Positions 22,644 through 35,319 of a stretch of 64,000 nt of DNA are shown piece by piece; positions within the stretch are counted from its first letter, which is position 1; every line of letters starts with the position of its first letter. This DNA is from Verticillium longisporum (lineage: Eukaryota > Ascomycota > Sordariomycetes > Glomerellales > Plectosphaerellaceae), in NCBI GenBank assembly GCA_019188255.1, contig JAETXT010000002.1, positions 1,922,001-1,986,000 on the forward strand. The letters are read 5' to 3'. The notes under the pieces were generated by a model, which was given only the letters and a program-made list of their open reading frames with translations, was not told the DNA's origin and did no database searches. A program made the translations under genes and the position numbers.

Positions 22644-22952
22644 ATGTGCCTGAGACGAACCTACATTTTTCGCAGATGCAAGCATCACGAATGTTGGCTG
22701 TACGAATGTGCCGATTTCAAGACGAAGACTAGCATGATCCGCTACCTTCTTTTGTCCAAGGTGCGATACTTGATATGCGGCAACCTGCCTCAGATTGACT
22801 ACGAAGTATGGGATGCAAAGTGCTCCAAGTGCTGGACTGCACGCGTGGATAATTTCGAAAACCGCCACAGCTCGGAAGAGACGACTGGTGCGGGAGAATC
22901 AGACTCGGAAAGGCTCCTCAAGGAGCAGGTTGTTGACCACGGAACATGGTAG
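22644..22952 (+). CDS. Possible small Cys-rich protein (102 aa)
   Basis: ATG-initiated frame starting MCLRRTYIFRRCKHHECW with regularly placed Cys and His (C-x10-C-x3-C-x5-C in the first 25 residues) and later CGNLPQ and a KCSKCW pair. Such an arrangement resembles small fungal zinc-binding hypotheticals that start with MC and a Cys-His cluster. No signal peptide is seen, so it is likely intracellular. No intron is needed. It is the only frame in the 21.7-26.7 kb interval whose residue pattern looks non-random. It could still be chance. Confidence 0.38.
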   Translation: MCLRRTYIFRRCKHHECWLYECADFKTKTSMIRYLLLSKVRYLICGNLPQIDYEVWDAKCSKCWTARVDNFENRHSSEETTGAGESDSERLLKEQVVDHGTW

Positions 22953-25900
22953 GTCAAGCCTCACACTCCCGGGATGGCTTTTCGCTCAACCAGACACGGA
23001 CAGCTTGTTTGAATCCCTGGAGTTGACCAGGACGACGTTGACGATCCGGAATTGCTCGCCAGTGGCGGCCATCTGGTCTAGCCAGACGCCGTCCAGCCGA
23101 TCATCGCCCATCCATGGCTCTCAAAGTAGTTATTCGACCAGCCAATTACCGTACAGCCAGAAATCGCCGACTGCAAAATCGCCCGAGCTAAATGCACCGG
23201 ACAAACCAAGTGCTGATTGTCGTGAGTCTGACGGAACACATCGACAACCTGGCCGGAATCAAACATCGCGCGCAAGAATACAGCCAATACTAGACAGGTC
23301 GACATATGGCCAGACGGATCAACGCACGCAAACCAGGCCGCCGAAGCTCCAGGCCCGGGGCGATAACATAGCACGCGCACAGGAGGCGGCCACAAGACCT
23401 GGAAGAGTGCACATCAATAGCCAAATGCAGACACTACAGGGAGATATCGGGAGGCAGTCGGGGATGACTCTGTCCCGGTTCCTGGATGAGGTAGAGCTCC
23501 TGTGGATGAAAGCTGGCCCAGAAACCTGAATGGGCCCAGGAGAGTGGGGGCAGTTGCTCTGTTCAGGACGTCATGGATAGCGCTGTGAACTGTACGATCG
23601 AACATGGGATTAAGCACAGCGAACTGTTTGCAAGTTGAGGGCCAGCACCGGCTGGGAGGTCCGGTCGTATCGGCATGGTTCGGACTCGGTGACGGATGTG
23701 GAGGGGCCAGGTGATCTACTGATGTGACGGGGGTCAATTTGGCGCAGACCGCGTAGGGACATACGTGTCCGCCAAGGTCAGGGAAAATGTCGGTGCCTTG
23801 GGGTTACACTACTGCAGCATTTACGCTTGCTACTGCTGCGAGGCGTTTTGTTTGGCGACCGAGCGATTTGGCCTGATCGACGGCGAGCGGATTTCCTGGC
23901 AGGCTGCCTGATTCCCGCCGAGTTGATTCGTCACAATGTGGTCGTAGGGCTGACAGGGGTTGACGAGCCCAGCTGAAGAGGAAGCAAACAAAGCAAGACG
24001 GAGCGCGGGCGCATACGTGTCGACTGTCGTTTTCGTTCACTGGCCTAGGGGGACTTCGTAGACCCTCTTCGAACTCGCTCTGTCAACCTGTGAGCCATAC
24101 ATACATCGAGCAACATGGGTAGGGCTTCTTCGGTATGTTTCTCTCACGCAGCGACTTGGCAGATGACGAGCAGCTGGTCCAAAACCCTGATCCACAGTTC
24201 CTAGGTCTTCCACATACCTCCATAGTCTTGGCCTAGCCCTATGCGTGGAGAGCACCAGCGTGCGAGTGGGGGGTAGGACAACCTTACAATCAACCAGTAG
24301 AAACTGCATCAGTAATTGAACCAGCGACTCATATCTGGTGGCCAACAAGAACACCATGTCTCATCGAGGTGATGCTGCGGGCAGCAGTGTGGCCCTAAAG
24401 CGTGCTGTGCAAGATCGGGCGCCACCCAGCAAAGGGACTGTCGAGTGCCGCGACTGGGTGACAGACGAGAACAATTAGCAAGCAAATCAACACCAACATG
24501 AACCTGCATGGGAGCTCCAGTCCTTGTTTTGGATGGGGTGGCCTCGCCCCACAGGGATGGAGAGAAAGGTGTCATCCGGCCAGTTTGGCCTCAGACTAGG
24601 ATGAGGAACGTGGAGCAATAGTGTGCATGTGTGTTTTCCTGTGGTGGATGTTAGACCTGCGGTGGCGCATGGGTGAGTGATAGGGGATTGTGACGAATAA
24701 CCAGAGTTTATTCGCCCAAGGATTCAATATCGCCCAGTCGCCAGCAACCATGGACAGCTTCGTCGGAGACTGTCCAGCCGGTGAAACTTGCAGAACGAGG
24801 GCGCGGCCATGCGGGACCGCAGGACTCTAGGACTACAGGGCTCGAGGGACCGAATAGCAGGTCGAGAATGGGCTGATTTCGAAGGCAGTGTATGTCAAGC
24901 GAATGCTCCAGGGGGAGGCGACCTGGGTATGGTTTGTTGGCAGGGCTGACCGTTGGCCTCCGTCGCAGTACCTACACAGGGGTCACTCGGTCCTGTGGAT
25001 TGGACCGTGGGCCGGTGGAAGCGGGCGTCGGTGATAGGTTCAATGTCACCGCTGTCGAACGGTGCACATCTGGACCTTTCTCCTGGTGTTCTGATGGTGC
25101 ATGTTTCGGGTGTGCATGACGAGGACGTGGTGGTTCCTTCGTGGCTGTCCACCGCCGAAACAGATGGAATTATGCTCTGTCCCTGTGTCTCTCGTTTCCT
25201 CTTGATGGCCACCGCCGTGCGCATGTCCTGCATCAGGACATCGGATGGCGGATGAATTGAATGGGGAGTGGGTTGACACGGGACGAAGGAAAAAGAGACT
25301 TGACCCAAAAAGAGCGTCGGGAAAGGGACGGCCAAGCGTTGTCGCCAGGAACAGGCGCTCAGTGGCTCGAGGAGCGAGGCGCATTACTCGTCGCTGGTGC
25401 TTGCACCCAGCCGTTGGGGGCGGTGCCAGCAGATGACATCGATAGCCCGCTGTTAGGGGCGCTGCGGTGTTGACAGCCGGCAGGACTAACAGGAAGATCC
25501 AGGGGCATCCACTCGATGGGCTGACGGATGCTCCTCCACTCCCCTAACAGAGGCTACCTTCGCTGTACGGTACCAAGGGTACTGAAGCGTCCCCCCCCAG
25601 CGGATTATTAGTGTCTGATCCTCTGAGCACGCTCCGCCTCCCTGGCCTGCAGGATCTGCCTCTGATTGGATTGGGTGGGGCCTGGTTTAGGCAGCAGCCT
25701 CCCCCTCCCATCGATTTCGGCGTCCTCAGTCTGCCACGACCGGATGCTTTTCTAAGCAAACGACCTCACCTCGTCTGCCCTCCCCCCCCCCTTTGCCAAT
25801 TCCAACCCCCGACGTCCCTCGACCTGAACCCCGAGATCTTCTTGTTCGTCCCTGGTTTCTCGCTTCTTCCTCACTCCGCCTACTTCCGCAAACCCCGTCA

Positions 25901-26740
25901 GGACACCTTGTTTCTTCTCTGCTATCATCACCCGGCAACTGAAAGAGCGTGAAGAAACACGTCGTCCTCGAGAACATCTTTATCCGTGATTGCGCCCGCC
26001 CCCTTGTCTTGTCGACTCGAGCATCGCAGAGCATCGCAGAGCATCTCATCCTCCATTTGTTCCGCCCACTTCCATCCGCATCTTCGCTTTTCGCCAGCGC
26101 GTCTTACGCCAGCCAGCACGTCACGCAACTCAACGCAAACTAGGTAGCAAAGGCGCAACTTCGAGCGCCATTTTCTCACTTGTCGCTGGCTGTTGCTCCT
26201 TTGCTCCTGGCAAGTCCTCCTCTGGCCCCCCCCGCCCTCCAGGCACACCATTTTGGCATCGACATATATCCGCCTCCTCGCGTCTCTCTCCTTTCTCTCT
26301 CTTCCAATCGTGCACTTTCCCCGGCTGTCCATCAACATCGACGACGCCCTTGCTGTCGAGTGCTTCGCCGTTTGATCACGTCCGCGATTCGACCGTGAGT
26401 GACGCTCGCCCCTTCTCCTCATCCTGCCCTCCTCCTCTTCCTCTCTTCCTCGCCCCTCAACCTATTCCCCCACGTCTTTCGCCGCCCTCGCCGAACTCTC
26501 CCGTTCCTCACTCCTTCATCCACCAATACACTCTCTACCCTCTCTGCCAAGTCTAGGACTACCGCACGCACCCATTCGGCGCGTGGGTTCCCCAGACTTC
26601 TCAGGCAGTGACTCACTTCCCGGCACCTTCCTTCGCCTCACTCGCCGGTAGCCCCTTTCAGTTCCTTGACTAACCCTGGTGGTGATACCAGAGCTGGCCA
26701 TCGCCCGCCAGTACCCACTCCCCCTTCCGACACTTTCGTC
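22953..26740. other. Gene-poor interval and CT-rich leader of the zinc-finger gene
   Basis: No gene is recognised across about 3.8 kb. From about 25600 onward the top strand becomes strongly C/T-rich with little A/G, typical of the promoter and long leader of fungal regulatory genes. A short tandem GAGCATCGCA motif occurs near 26020-26045. Confidence 0.5.
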
Positions 26741-29046
26741 ATGTCGTGCCAGAACCCTCGCCGCAGGTCCCCTGTGACCCGCGTCGGCGACGCTTCCAGC
26801 AATGGCCTCACCAGCCTTAAGACCAACATGACCCTGCGCAAGGGGCCACCTTCCACTCGCCCACCTCTCTCGACTCTTCATCCATCGACGCCTTCATCCC
26901 CCAGCTCTTGGTCGATCTCAGACCAATCTTGAAGACGTTGTCGGCGCCCACGTTCGCCGCATGGAGATGATCGTCAGCGGTATCGAGACATCACTCAATC
27001 TGAATGATACCCCAAGGCCGGCCTCTAAGCCTTCGCGTGACGAGTGCCTGCCTCGCACAAACGGCTTCCTCGGCCGCCCTACTGTCGACCCCGCCATGGC
27101 AAAAGACACCAAGACCAGCGGGGAGCGCCGCGTCTTGCGCCCAAGACATCGTCGCTCATCGGAGCAGCACGCTTCGGACAGCGGTCTCGGCACCTCTCTG
27201 GGCTCTTCCGTCGAGAAGCAAGCCCCCAGCATCACCTCCAAGACCAGCAAGGCATCCGCCATTACACGCTCTGCCGCCGCTCCTTCCAACACCATGACCA
27301 AGGTCTCTGGTCTGAGCTCCAAGGCGGTCAGCCGTGTTCACGAACACGTTCTTCGCCCCCTTCGTGCCAAGCCTGAGTTGAAGGACTTCGAGCCCATCGT
27401 CCTGGACATTCCCAGGCGAATTCGTGACAAGGAAATCATCTGCCTCAGGGATCTCGAGAAGACTTTGATCTTCATGGCACCGGTAAGTCAACTCTTGTAT
27501 CAGCGCAGTGTTTGGGGAGATACTTATCGGTCGTTGATGAAGGAGAGGGCCAAGACCGCCGCCTTGTACCTCGATTTCTGCCTGACGTCCATTCGATGCA
27601 TCCAAGCCACCGTCGAATATCTCAGCGACCGCGAACAGATTCGACCGGCCGACCGACCATACACTAACGGATACTTCATCGATCTCGTCGAACAGATTCG
27701 CCAATACGCCGGACAACTTGCTACTGCCAAGGAAGCCGGAGTGGAGGGGCGTGAGATGGACGTCGACCCCACCGATGAGGTTAAGCTGTTCGGTGGCATC
27801 TCGCAGAACGGCCGCCCCGCCGAGCTTGTCCGCGTCCGGAAGGACGGTCAAGCCATCTCCATGGCCACTGGCCTCCCCGTTGACATGGATGAGGACGGCA
27901 AGGATTTCCCCAGACTGAAGCGCTCCCTGAGCCAGCAGCTGGCGGACGACGAGGAGATCATGCGGTCCATGGCTCGCAGGAAGAAGAACGCCACGCCGGA
28001 GGAGCTCGCTCCCAAGAAATGCCGTGAGCCTGGCTGCAACAAGGAGTTCAAGCGTCCCTGTGACCTGACCAAGCACGAGAAGACTCACTCTCGTCCCTGG
28101 AAGTGCCCTGTCAAGAACTGCAAGTACCACGAGTACGGCTGGCCCACCGAGAAGGAGATGGACCGCCATCACAACGACAAGCACTCCTCGGCGCCCCCAT
28201 GCACGAGTGCCTGTTCAAGCCTTGCCCTTACAAGTCGAAGCGCGAGTCAAACTGCAAGCAGCACATGGAGAAGGCCCACGGATGGCAGTACGTCCGCACC
28301 AAGACCAACGGGGGCAAGAAGGCGCCCAGCGTTGCTGGAAGTTCGGCACAGCCGACCCCTCAGCTTGGCAACATGGCAACGCCCTCGAGCAGCCACAGCA
28401 TTGCTACGCCGCCCGAAGAGAGCACCAGCCTCTTCCCGCCTTTCAACCAAGATGACTTCCCTCACTACGTCCCGGCCGAGGAGTTTGCTGACACTTGCCT
28501 CGGGCCCATGGGACAGCCGCCCATGACGCTCGAGGGTATCGACTTTAACGACCTTGGCGTGTCCCCACTGACTACAACACCCCTTCTACCGACACATCCT
28601 ACCCATACACCTCCTACCAGGATGGACCCGAGTTTGTCATCAACAACGATGACATTTACGGCGCTCATGTCCAGATCCCGACGCCCGCGTGGCCCGAAAA
28701 GATGATGGCTGGCATGCAGAACTACGTCCCAGTGTCTGCTTGCGAACAGCTCGCCCCACACATCTCCCCGATAGGTCAAGGGAACGCCATGCTCTTCACG
28801 CCCAACTCGTTGGCCGAGGTTGACGAAGGCTTTGATGACTTTGGCGGCTGTGGTGACGATTTCACCTTGTTCCCCGTCAACGGGCTCGACAAGGACGCAC
28901 AGTTCCAGACTCTCTTCGGCAGCGAGATGCCCAGCAGCGGCCTCGGCTTGTCTCAGGGCGCCTCCCAGGACTTCTTTGGGAACGGCATGGACTGGTCCAG
29001 CATGGACTACCACACCTACTCCCAGCAGCCCCAGCACCAGCAGTAG
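26741..29046 (+). CDS. C2H2 zinc-finger transcription factor, four apparent one-base deletions
   Basis: Nuclear regulator of unknown target. The start is MSCQNPRRRSP. A conserved N-terminal region includes FIPQLLVDLRP and MEMIVSGIE, then DFEPIVLDIPRRIRDKEI and the helical YLDFCLTSIRCIQATVEYL. A 60-nt intron lies at 27483-27542. Three C2H2-like fingers follow: CREPGCNKEFKR...H-x4-H, CPVKNCKYHEYG...H-x4-H, and CLFKPCPYKSKR...H-x4-H. The C-terminus is Pro/Ser/Asp/Gln-rich and ends HTYSQQPQHQQ. The frame changes at about 26843 (G run), 26914, 28193 (C run, inside the finger region) and 28566 (C run). Every change is explained by one missing base and leads straight back into plausible protein. I cannot name the orthologue. 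As deposited, the gene would be read as several fragments. Confidence 0.82.
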
Positions 29047-30957
29047 AGTGATGTTGTGAGACTTCACTGACTGGTTGGTATGGGATGGCATGTTTCTTTT
29101 ACGTTCTCTCAAGAGATTGCCGATACGATGACTTTCGATCTGGCTCATGATGTTACGATGAAGACTTGTTTGACAATGGAGTCAAACACATAAGGAGTGT
29201 TTTGCTTTTGTTTCCTTGGCTTGCTGTATATTTACACTCTTCTCCATTTGACCTCTTTCTTTGACGATGTCTCAGCTCAAGAAAACCAGTTGCTCGAGGA
29301 GATAGCCCAATGTGGCAAGATGGCGAGAGAAGGGGGACGGGAGGGTCAGAGCGAGCCAAACAATCAGGCAACAGGACGTCGGACATGTTGCTTTCCCCTG
29401 TCTGGATATTTGTCGATAGCTTGGAAGGATTTGGTCGATTTGCTGTGCCTTGAAATGGCTCTTGAAATCTGGTAATGGCACGAAGCCACAGAGAATGCAG
29501 ACCCTCTCATTTGATCCACCATCAACGTGCCGTCCTGCTGCCTCTTGTGTTGCTGTGCATTGAAACCGTGCTATGAGTTACAGCAAGGGTGTTGAGAAGA
29601 GCATGCGCTTTGGTCGAGCGCGACTGACTGACGAGAGGCGAGTCGATGCCTCGCGGAGGTCGTATGAGAAGGGAAGCCACCGAACCTAAGATTTGACGTG
29701 GTATGGAGGATGAACAGAAACTCAAAATTCCACCAAAAGAATTAGGTAGCAAAATACAACAGAATTAGATAGACCTCCTTCCGGCCAAAATGACTTACGT
29801 GAAGTGACATATGGTAGTCCATATACGCCTTGCACGGATGAATGTGCAGCTAGAATGTCTGGCAGCAAGGAGGTTGTTATGAAGGTGGATGGATGGTGAG
29901 GGGGCAGCTGCATGAGGCCGCCTGCCAGCTGGCAGCTTCCACTCCACAATTGCATCAAGGAGAAAAACCTGAGCCGCAGCAATTTCCTTCTCTTTCCCTC
30001 CTTCACACTCATCACCGTCACAGCCGTGCCAAAGAGCGAAAACCACCCCTCGCCTCGCCAGCGGCTTCTCGCTTCCTTCCGCCAGCGAGGAGCCCCGTCT
30101 GGCTGTCCCCAAACAGGTAAGCCCTTTTTCTCCATCTGATTTCATTCTTCCTACTGCTTTTTTCCCCTGTGCTTCCCAAACAGGAGAAGAAAAAACAATA
30201 CAATGGCCTACATGATGAGATTCGCATCAACCCCCTCAAAATCATAGGAAGAGCCGTCTGAGACGCCCCGGGCCGCTCTCCTCTCGTGCCGCGTCTCTCT
30301 CGCTCCCAGCCTCTTCGGAGGACGGGGTCACCGAGGGGCGCGCGGCGCGTGGAGTGCAAACGGTCCCTCGGCTTAGCTCCCGCTGACGCTGTCGCGCTCG
30401 CCCGGCTTGGGGATGGGCAAGACTCGCGGAGATTTGGCACCGTCGCATGCGAATTGTCTCCGTGGTAGGTCTGCCGCCCTTTGCTGGGGGGTTGTGATGG
30501 GCGGTGGGGGCGGTGGGGTCAGTTGTGCTTATAATCGGGTTTCTGATGTGGCTTTTTCTATCACCGCGGAGTGTTTCTGTTGTTCTGTTGCTATGTGCTG
30601 GCGGCTAACTTGCGCAGTAGTTAAACTTGACTGTTGGTGACGGGGGGCTGGTTTGCTGTGTTTTGATTGATTGTTTGGTTGGTTGGAGAGACAGGGTCGT
30701 GATAATGACGTGTAGCTTAACAACTGTACAAACACAATTACACAACATGCACAGAAAACATATCCCAGGTGAACCGTTTGCATTGTCTTCCTACACCGGC
30801 TCACGTGAACTGATTCTGTGAGTTTGGAGCTTGTCCGTACGCCGAACAGCAAGGGTATCTATCTATCTTTCTGAACACATCAGCTTTCCAGCATCGGCAC
30901 GCTAGAAAAGAAACACCCCAGCCCAATCCGCATGATCCCCGGCACCTTACCTGAACA
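29047..30957. other. Convergent intergenic region, no gene recognised
   Basis: 3' flanks of the zinc-finger gene and MPH1. A T-rich stretch near 29195-29260 fits 3' processing. Open frames on both strands around 29720-30450 are Arg/Gly/Ser-rich and look like composition artefacts. Confidence 0.5.
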
Positions 30958-33900
30958 CTAGTAATTGTCCTCGTCACTCTCATCAATAACGGTCCGCCGG
31001 CGATTGTGCCGACTGGGCTGTCCGCGAGGCTGAAGATCGTCGTCATCAACCTCGTCAAATTCGTTCCCTGGGTCGTTCATGTTCTCAGACGTGTCCGAAT
31101 CATCAACAACCGTAGGCTTGCCTCTCCTTGCCGTCTTTGTGGCCAGGCCTGTCCTTGCAGTCACTACGCTAAGGTCAGGCAGGTCGTCTGTTGAGTCCTG
31201 AGTAGCTGGCAAAGACAGGGGCTCGAAAAAGGGCTTCAGTTTCGTCCTTGTTGGAGCTGGAGTTGACGTAACACTTGACGGCAGGTCATCCGACACGTCT
31301 CTGAGGCTCGAAATGGGATGGTCGTCCCCGACCACAAAGTCGAGCAAATCGGCCCCATCATCAGATCCATCCGTGTCATCCATGTCGCTGTCTCGGTCAC
31401 AGTCGTCTCCCAGCTCATCGCTGTTGATGCCGCCTCTCTTTTGGGGCGCTCGCTTCTTCGGCTTCCTCCCTCGCGCTTTTGGCACTGCAGCTTTCTTCGG
31501 CCGACCGCGCTGAGGTGCCTCGCAAACTGTATGCTCCAAGTCGTCTCCTTCTTCCGCATCAGGCAATATGTCAAGGGGCGCCTTTTTTGCTGGCCCATTC
31601 GACTTGCGTTTCTTCGCCCGTGGTGCTTTCTCAGGCCCATCGTCGTCGACGCCAAGGGAAGCAGACTGCCTTTTCTTGGTGACTTTTGGTGGCCGCTCAT
31701 CATCGGTGTCAGGCGCAAATGGCGGGAACGGGATTTCTTTCCATCTGCTGGTGTCCTGGTCTCCATACGGCCTGTGCCATTTCTTTGCCGGATCTTTGTA
31801 CTTCTTGGTCCATGTCTGCATAAGCTCGACGTACTTCTTCGTCCGCGCGCCGTGTTGTACCTTGCCGACGGGCCTGAGACGTCGATTGAGTGCTGGATGG
31901 GCATTGATGTCCACAACCTCAATCTCCTCTACCTTGCTCCGGTTGAAAGGCAGAGTCCGATAGTTTCGATCCAGCTCCGCCATCTGGCGCGTGTTGAGCA
32001 GCACAGAGTCAAGTGGGGGTATTTCTGCCAGCTGATCGAGCTCACACGGCGCTGCTGGCGTAGCCTTCTTCGGCGTCTTCTTCTTCGGGCCCTTCGACAC
32101 AGATCCATCCAATAATCCTACGCGCGAAGCCGTGACGAAACCCGTCTCCACGCCGTCCGGCATGTGGAACTTTTTGGGTGGCATCTTCTTCTTCGCGGCC
32201 CCCGCCTTTCGTCTCCCCGGTTCAGGCAGTGCTGTGTTCTGGGTGTTCTCGATTGGAATCTCGATCTGTTGCATGTCGACCTCGGGTCGAATCTCCCTCG
32301 GAACGATACGTGTCGATAGATCATGGCGAAAGTTGAACTTACTACCCTCGCAAATCAGGGCCTGCATCGCTTCGTAGTTTTCTCTCGCTCGGCTGAAGCT
32401 CTCTTCTTCCTTGCCTCGCATGAGGAGTAGGACGACGTTGCCCTCTCGCTTGCGACCTGTCCGGCCCATCCGCTGCAACATACGGATTGGGGACGAGGAG
32501 GCGTCATAGCACACGATCAAGTCGACTTGACCAATGTCCAGACCCTCCTCGCCGATGGACGTGGCAACGAGAACATTGTACTCGCCCGTCCTGAACTTTT
32601 CAACAGTTTCGATCTGTTGAGCTTGCTTCATGCCAGCTGACCTCTTTCCCTCGGCTTGGCCGACGAAGACGGTCGGCTTGATGAGCGGCTTGTGGATGCT
32701 CAGCGCTCGTACGATCTCCTCGGCGCTGTCTCTGTATTCGCTAAAGACAATGGCGCGGGTGGCTGAACCCTCCTTGGCGTCCATGAAGTGATTCAGCATC
32801 GTTTCGGCCAACTCGGCAAGCTTTGGGTGGCCGACAAAGCTGGGTAGGCGAAGCCACCCCTCGACCTTTTGCATCATGTCCTGGAAGCTGGGGTCCGCGA
32901 CGAGCTGTTTCTTGTATTTGGAGCCCTTCTGCCCCTTCTCCTCCACGTCGCTCCTGAAGTCTTTGAGATTGTCGAAGAACGGTTTGATGCCGTGGAAATT
33001 GAGAAGCTTGATCGAATGTGCCAAGGATTTCAGAATGGCGAAGATGGCCCGCATCATGTGCTGAAGTGGTTGAGGCACATGCCGCCCCGCGCTCTTCATC
33101 CAGTCTTGTTCTTGCTTCATAAGCCCAAAGGTGGTGATGGCCATGGGGTCTCGGCCGTAGTAAATGTTTTGCTTTGTCAATTTGTCCATCATCGGCTTCA
33201 GGGCTTTCGTGAAGAGATCTTTGACCTCGCACATCTCGTATGATGGGTCAATGATGCGTTGATCAATATTCCGCTGATGGACATACTGGCGAATGTCGAT
33301 GGAGTCTTCTGTGCGAATCTCAGTGTGCGATATGCCCAGGTTGTCAATGACCTCTTGCACCGTCTCGACCTTGGAGCCTGGCGTGGCTGTCAAAGCCAGC
33401 ACCCTGAAATAGGGATTAAAGCGCCGCATCTGCTTGACCACCTTGGCGTATGCATACTCGCCTGTAGAGCGATGAGCCTCGTCAACCACTAAAAGTACAA
33501 TAGACTTTGGATCGGCGTAGCCTCTAGAGATGTCATTGAGCAACGTTTGCGGCGTCATGAAAAAGACACGCTTGGTCTGCCATTCGTCAACGCGAATAGC
33601 TGGAGCAACGTCACCCGTGAGCATGGTAGTCTCCGATCGAGATATACCGACAATGTTGAAGCAGGCATCGACCTGTTGCGCGACAAGGGGCTTGGTTGGT
33701 GCGACGAAAACAATTTTGGCTGTCTTGGTCCAGCGGTGAAAGTTGAGCATGACCGTGGCGGCGATGAAGGTCTTCCCGAGACCAGTTGGCAAGGCTACCA
33801 GAGTATTTTTGAATAGTCCATTCTTCACAATGCTGTACTGATAGTCTCGGACAGCGCCGAGGTTCTTGGGATAGACCCATGTCTTGAGAGCCTCGTTGTT

Positions 33901-34412
33901 CAGTTCGTGATGAGTAGCTTCGACAGGCTTATCTGCACGGTAAACCCTTCCGAAACCAGGCTGAATGGGCCTGGAATCAGCATCTTCTTCGTCATTGACA
34001 GTGCCACCGAAGAGGGTCGTCTGACGGAAGCCGTTCGATGACGTCCGTCCAAAGGGTTGCCGCGGTGCTCTGGGTGGTGCCGCGACGACGGGTTCCAGTT
34101 CCGGCGATGATGAGAATGCAGCTGCAAGGAGCTCGTCCATCTCGCTAGCTTTCATTCCATTCTGGTAGTTTGGTGCGCGGGCTGTCTACGTGTGCTTTAG
34201 TATGAATATTTCAATGGAAACATCAGGCTGAGCACAGCATGGTATATGCTTACGTTGATAGTTGAAGGGTGAGTGATAGACAAAGACCTCGAGGAGCTTA
34301 TTGTATTGGAGTTTGCTCGAGATGCGCTTGACCCGACTGCCCTGTCGCTCTGGCTGAAAGCCTCTGCCAGATCCTCATCAGCAATGTCGTCATCATAATC
34401 GTCAGAATCCAT
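30958..34412 (-). CDS. MPH1: Mph1/FANCM-type ATP-dependent DNA helicase
   Basis: 3'-5' superfamily 2 helicase that remodels replication forks and dissociates D-loops in recombination repair. Exon 1 (34412-34254) encodes the acidic start MDSDDYDDDIADEDLAEAF. A 68-nt intron (34253-34186, GTAAGC...CACGTAG) joins STIN to TARAPNYQNG. The second exon runs to 30958, total 1128 residues, usual for the family. Helicase motifs appear in order: Q-like DYQYSIV, Walker A ALPTGLGKT, Ia VFVAPTKPLV, DEAH box VVDEAHRSTG, LALTATPG, then the C-terminal IVFSEYRDSAEEIVR, TSIGEEGLDIG and QRMGRTGRKREG. The tail is basic and Ser/Asp-rich, including several KKxK-type nuclear signals. It is divergent from MEX67, and an ACGCGT box lies 32 bp upstream of the start. 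The frame is intact. Confidence 0.96.
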
Positions 34413-35319
34413 TGCGAAACAGCTGGGAGCGCGTTATGAGGATACGCGTCGTGAGCCTTCCACGGTGGAATTCGACACCTAACGATGGTGGTAAGTGAAC
34501 CGCAAGAAATATGTTTCAGTGGGCCATATGTGCAAATGAACATTAGTGACTTCAGTTGGCCAGCATGCTGTCACATAGTCAGATGCTTCACGTCGCTCGT
34601 CTTTGCAGTGGCCACTCTTGACGCGACCCCTGTCGATGTTCGACGCGAAACAACCTCCGAATCACATGACCAAGATCCCATTGTCAATGAGTCAGCCTGC
34701 TTGGGATTAGCCTTCAGGGATCGAAACTGACTGGGCCACTCTAGGCAGTTCCTTTCACTTGGCTTTCTCAGACTCTGATTGGTGTGTCGCGTGCCCCACG
34801 ACCTGCCTAAGGTACGTGTGTAGCAGCATGTGCAGAAACCCAAAACGTCACGCCTGCCCGGGATTTCTTCAAGAACCTTGACCAACCCGTCACCCGCGAA
34901 ACTCTTGTCAACACAAAACACACACACACATCGCTGGTTTTGTCCGACAAAGGGGCCATTCACCTCACCCCACGAAGGAAACAAAGCATCCTGCGAGTAC
35001 TCTCACGCGAAACGAATTTCGTCACGAACCTGTGGCGCAATTGCCAATTGACGACTGTCTGCTTGCGTCAGGCTTGATCTTTGACGATTCATCCTTCCAC
35101 ATCGTCTTCCAGCGAACACACATTACCAGCATATTCCTCGGAGGAACCACACAGCACCACTACATCACTCGCCAGATTGGTCTTACAGCCGCCAAGTCTG
35201 AAGTCCGCTTCAAAGAAGAACCAGAAAAAAAAGAACGTTCCACCCCGCTGTGCATGCCGACTCGCGGCTCTTGACCGAAACGCCGTTGCGCCTACCACTT
35301 CCACTTCACCACACTCGCA
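34413..35319. other. Divergent promoter region of MPH1 and MEX67
   Basis: About 0.9 kb between two outward-facing start codons, with no coding sequence. It holds an ACGCGT element near MPH1 and a short CA microsatellite (about 34917-34929). Confidence 0.6.
34444..34449. promoter_or_regulatory. ACGCGT (MluI cell-cycle box-like) upstream of MPH1
   Basis: Palindromic ACGCGT lies 32-37 bp before the MPH1 ATG. In fungi this is the core site of MBF, which drives G1/S DNA-replication and repair genes. Six bases can occur by chance, so this is a suggestion. Confidence 0.35.

Noticed and set aside
22795..23529. 244-codon open frame on the + strand
   Set aside because: Thr/Arg/Ser-rich random composition, overlaps the more plausible Cys-rich frame, no motif and no splice support.
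27156..28184. 342-codon open frame on the - strand
   Set aside because: Antisense to the zinc-finger gene, no recognisable domain.
34902..34932. CA-rich stretch as a regulatory repeat
   Set aside because: Only a short microsatellite with no other sign of function.
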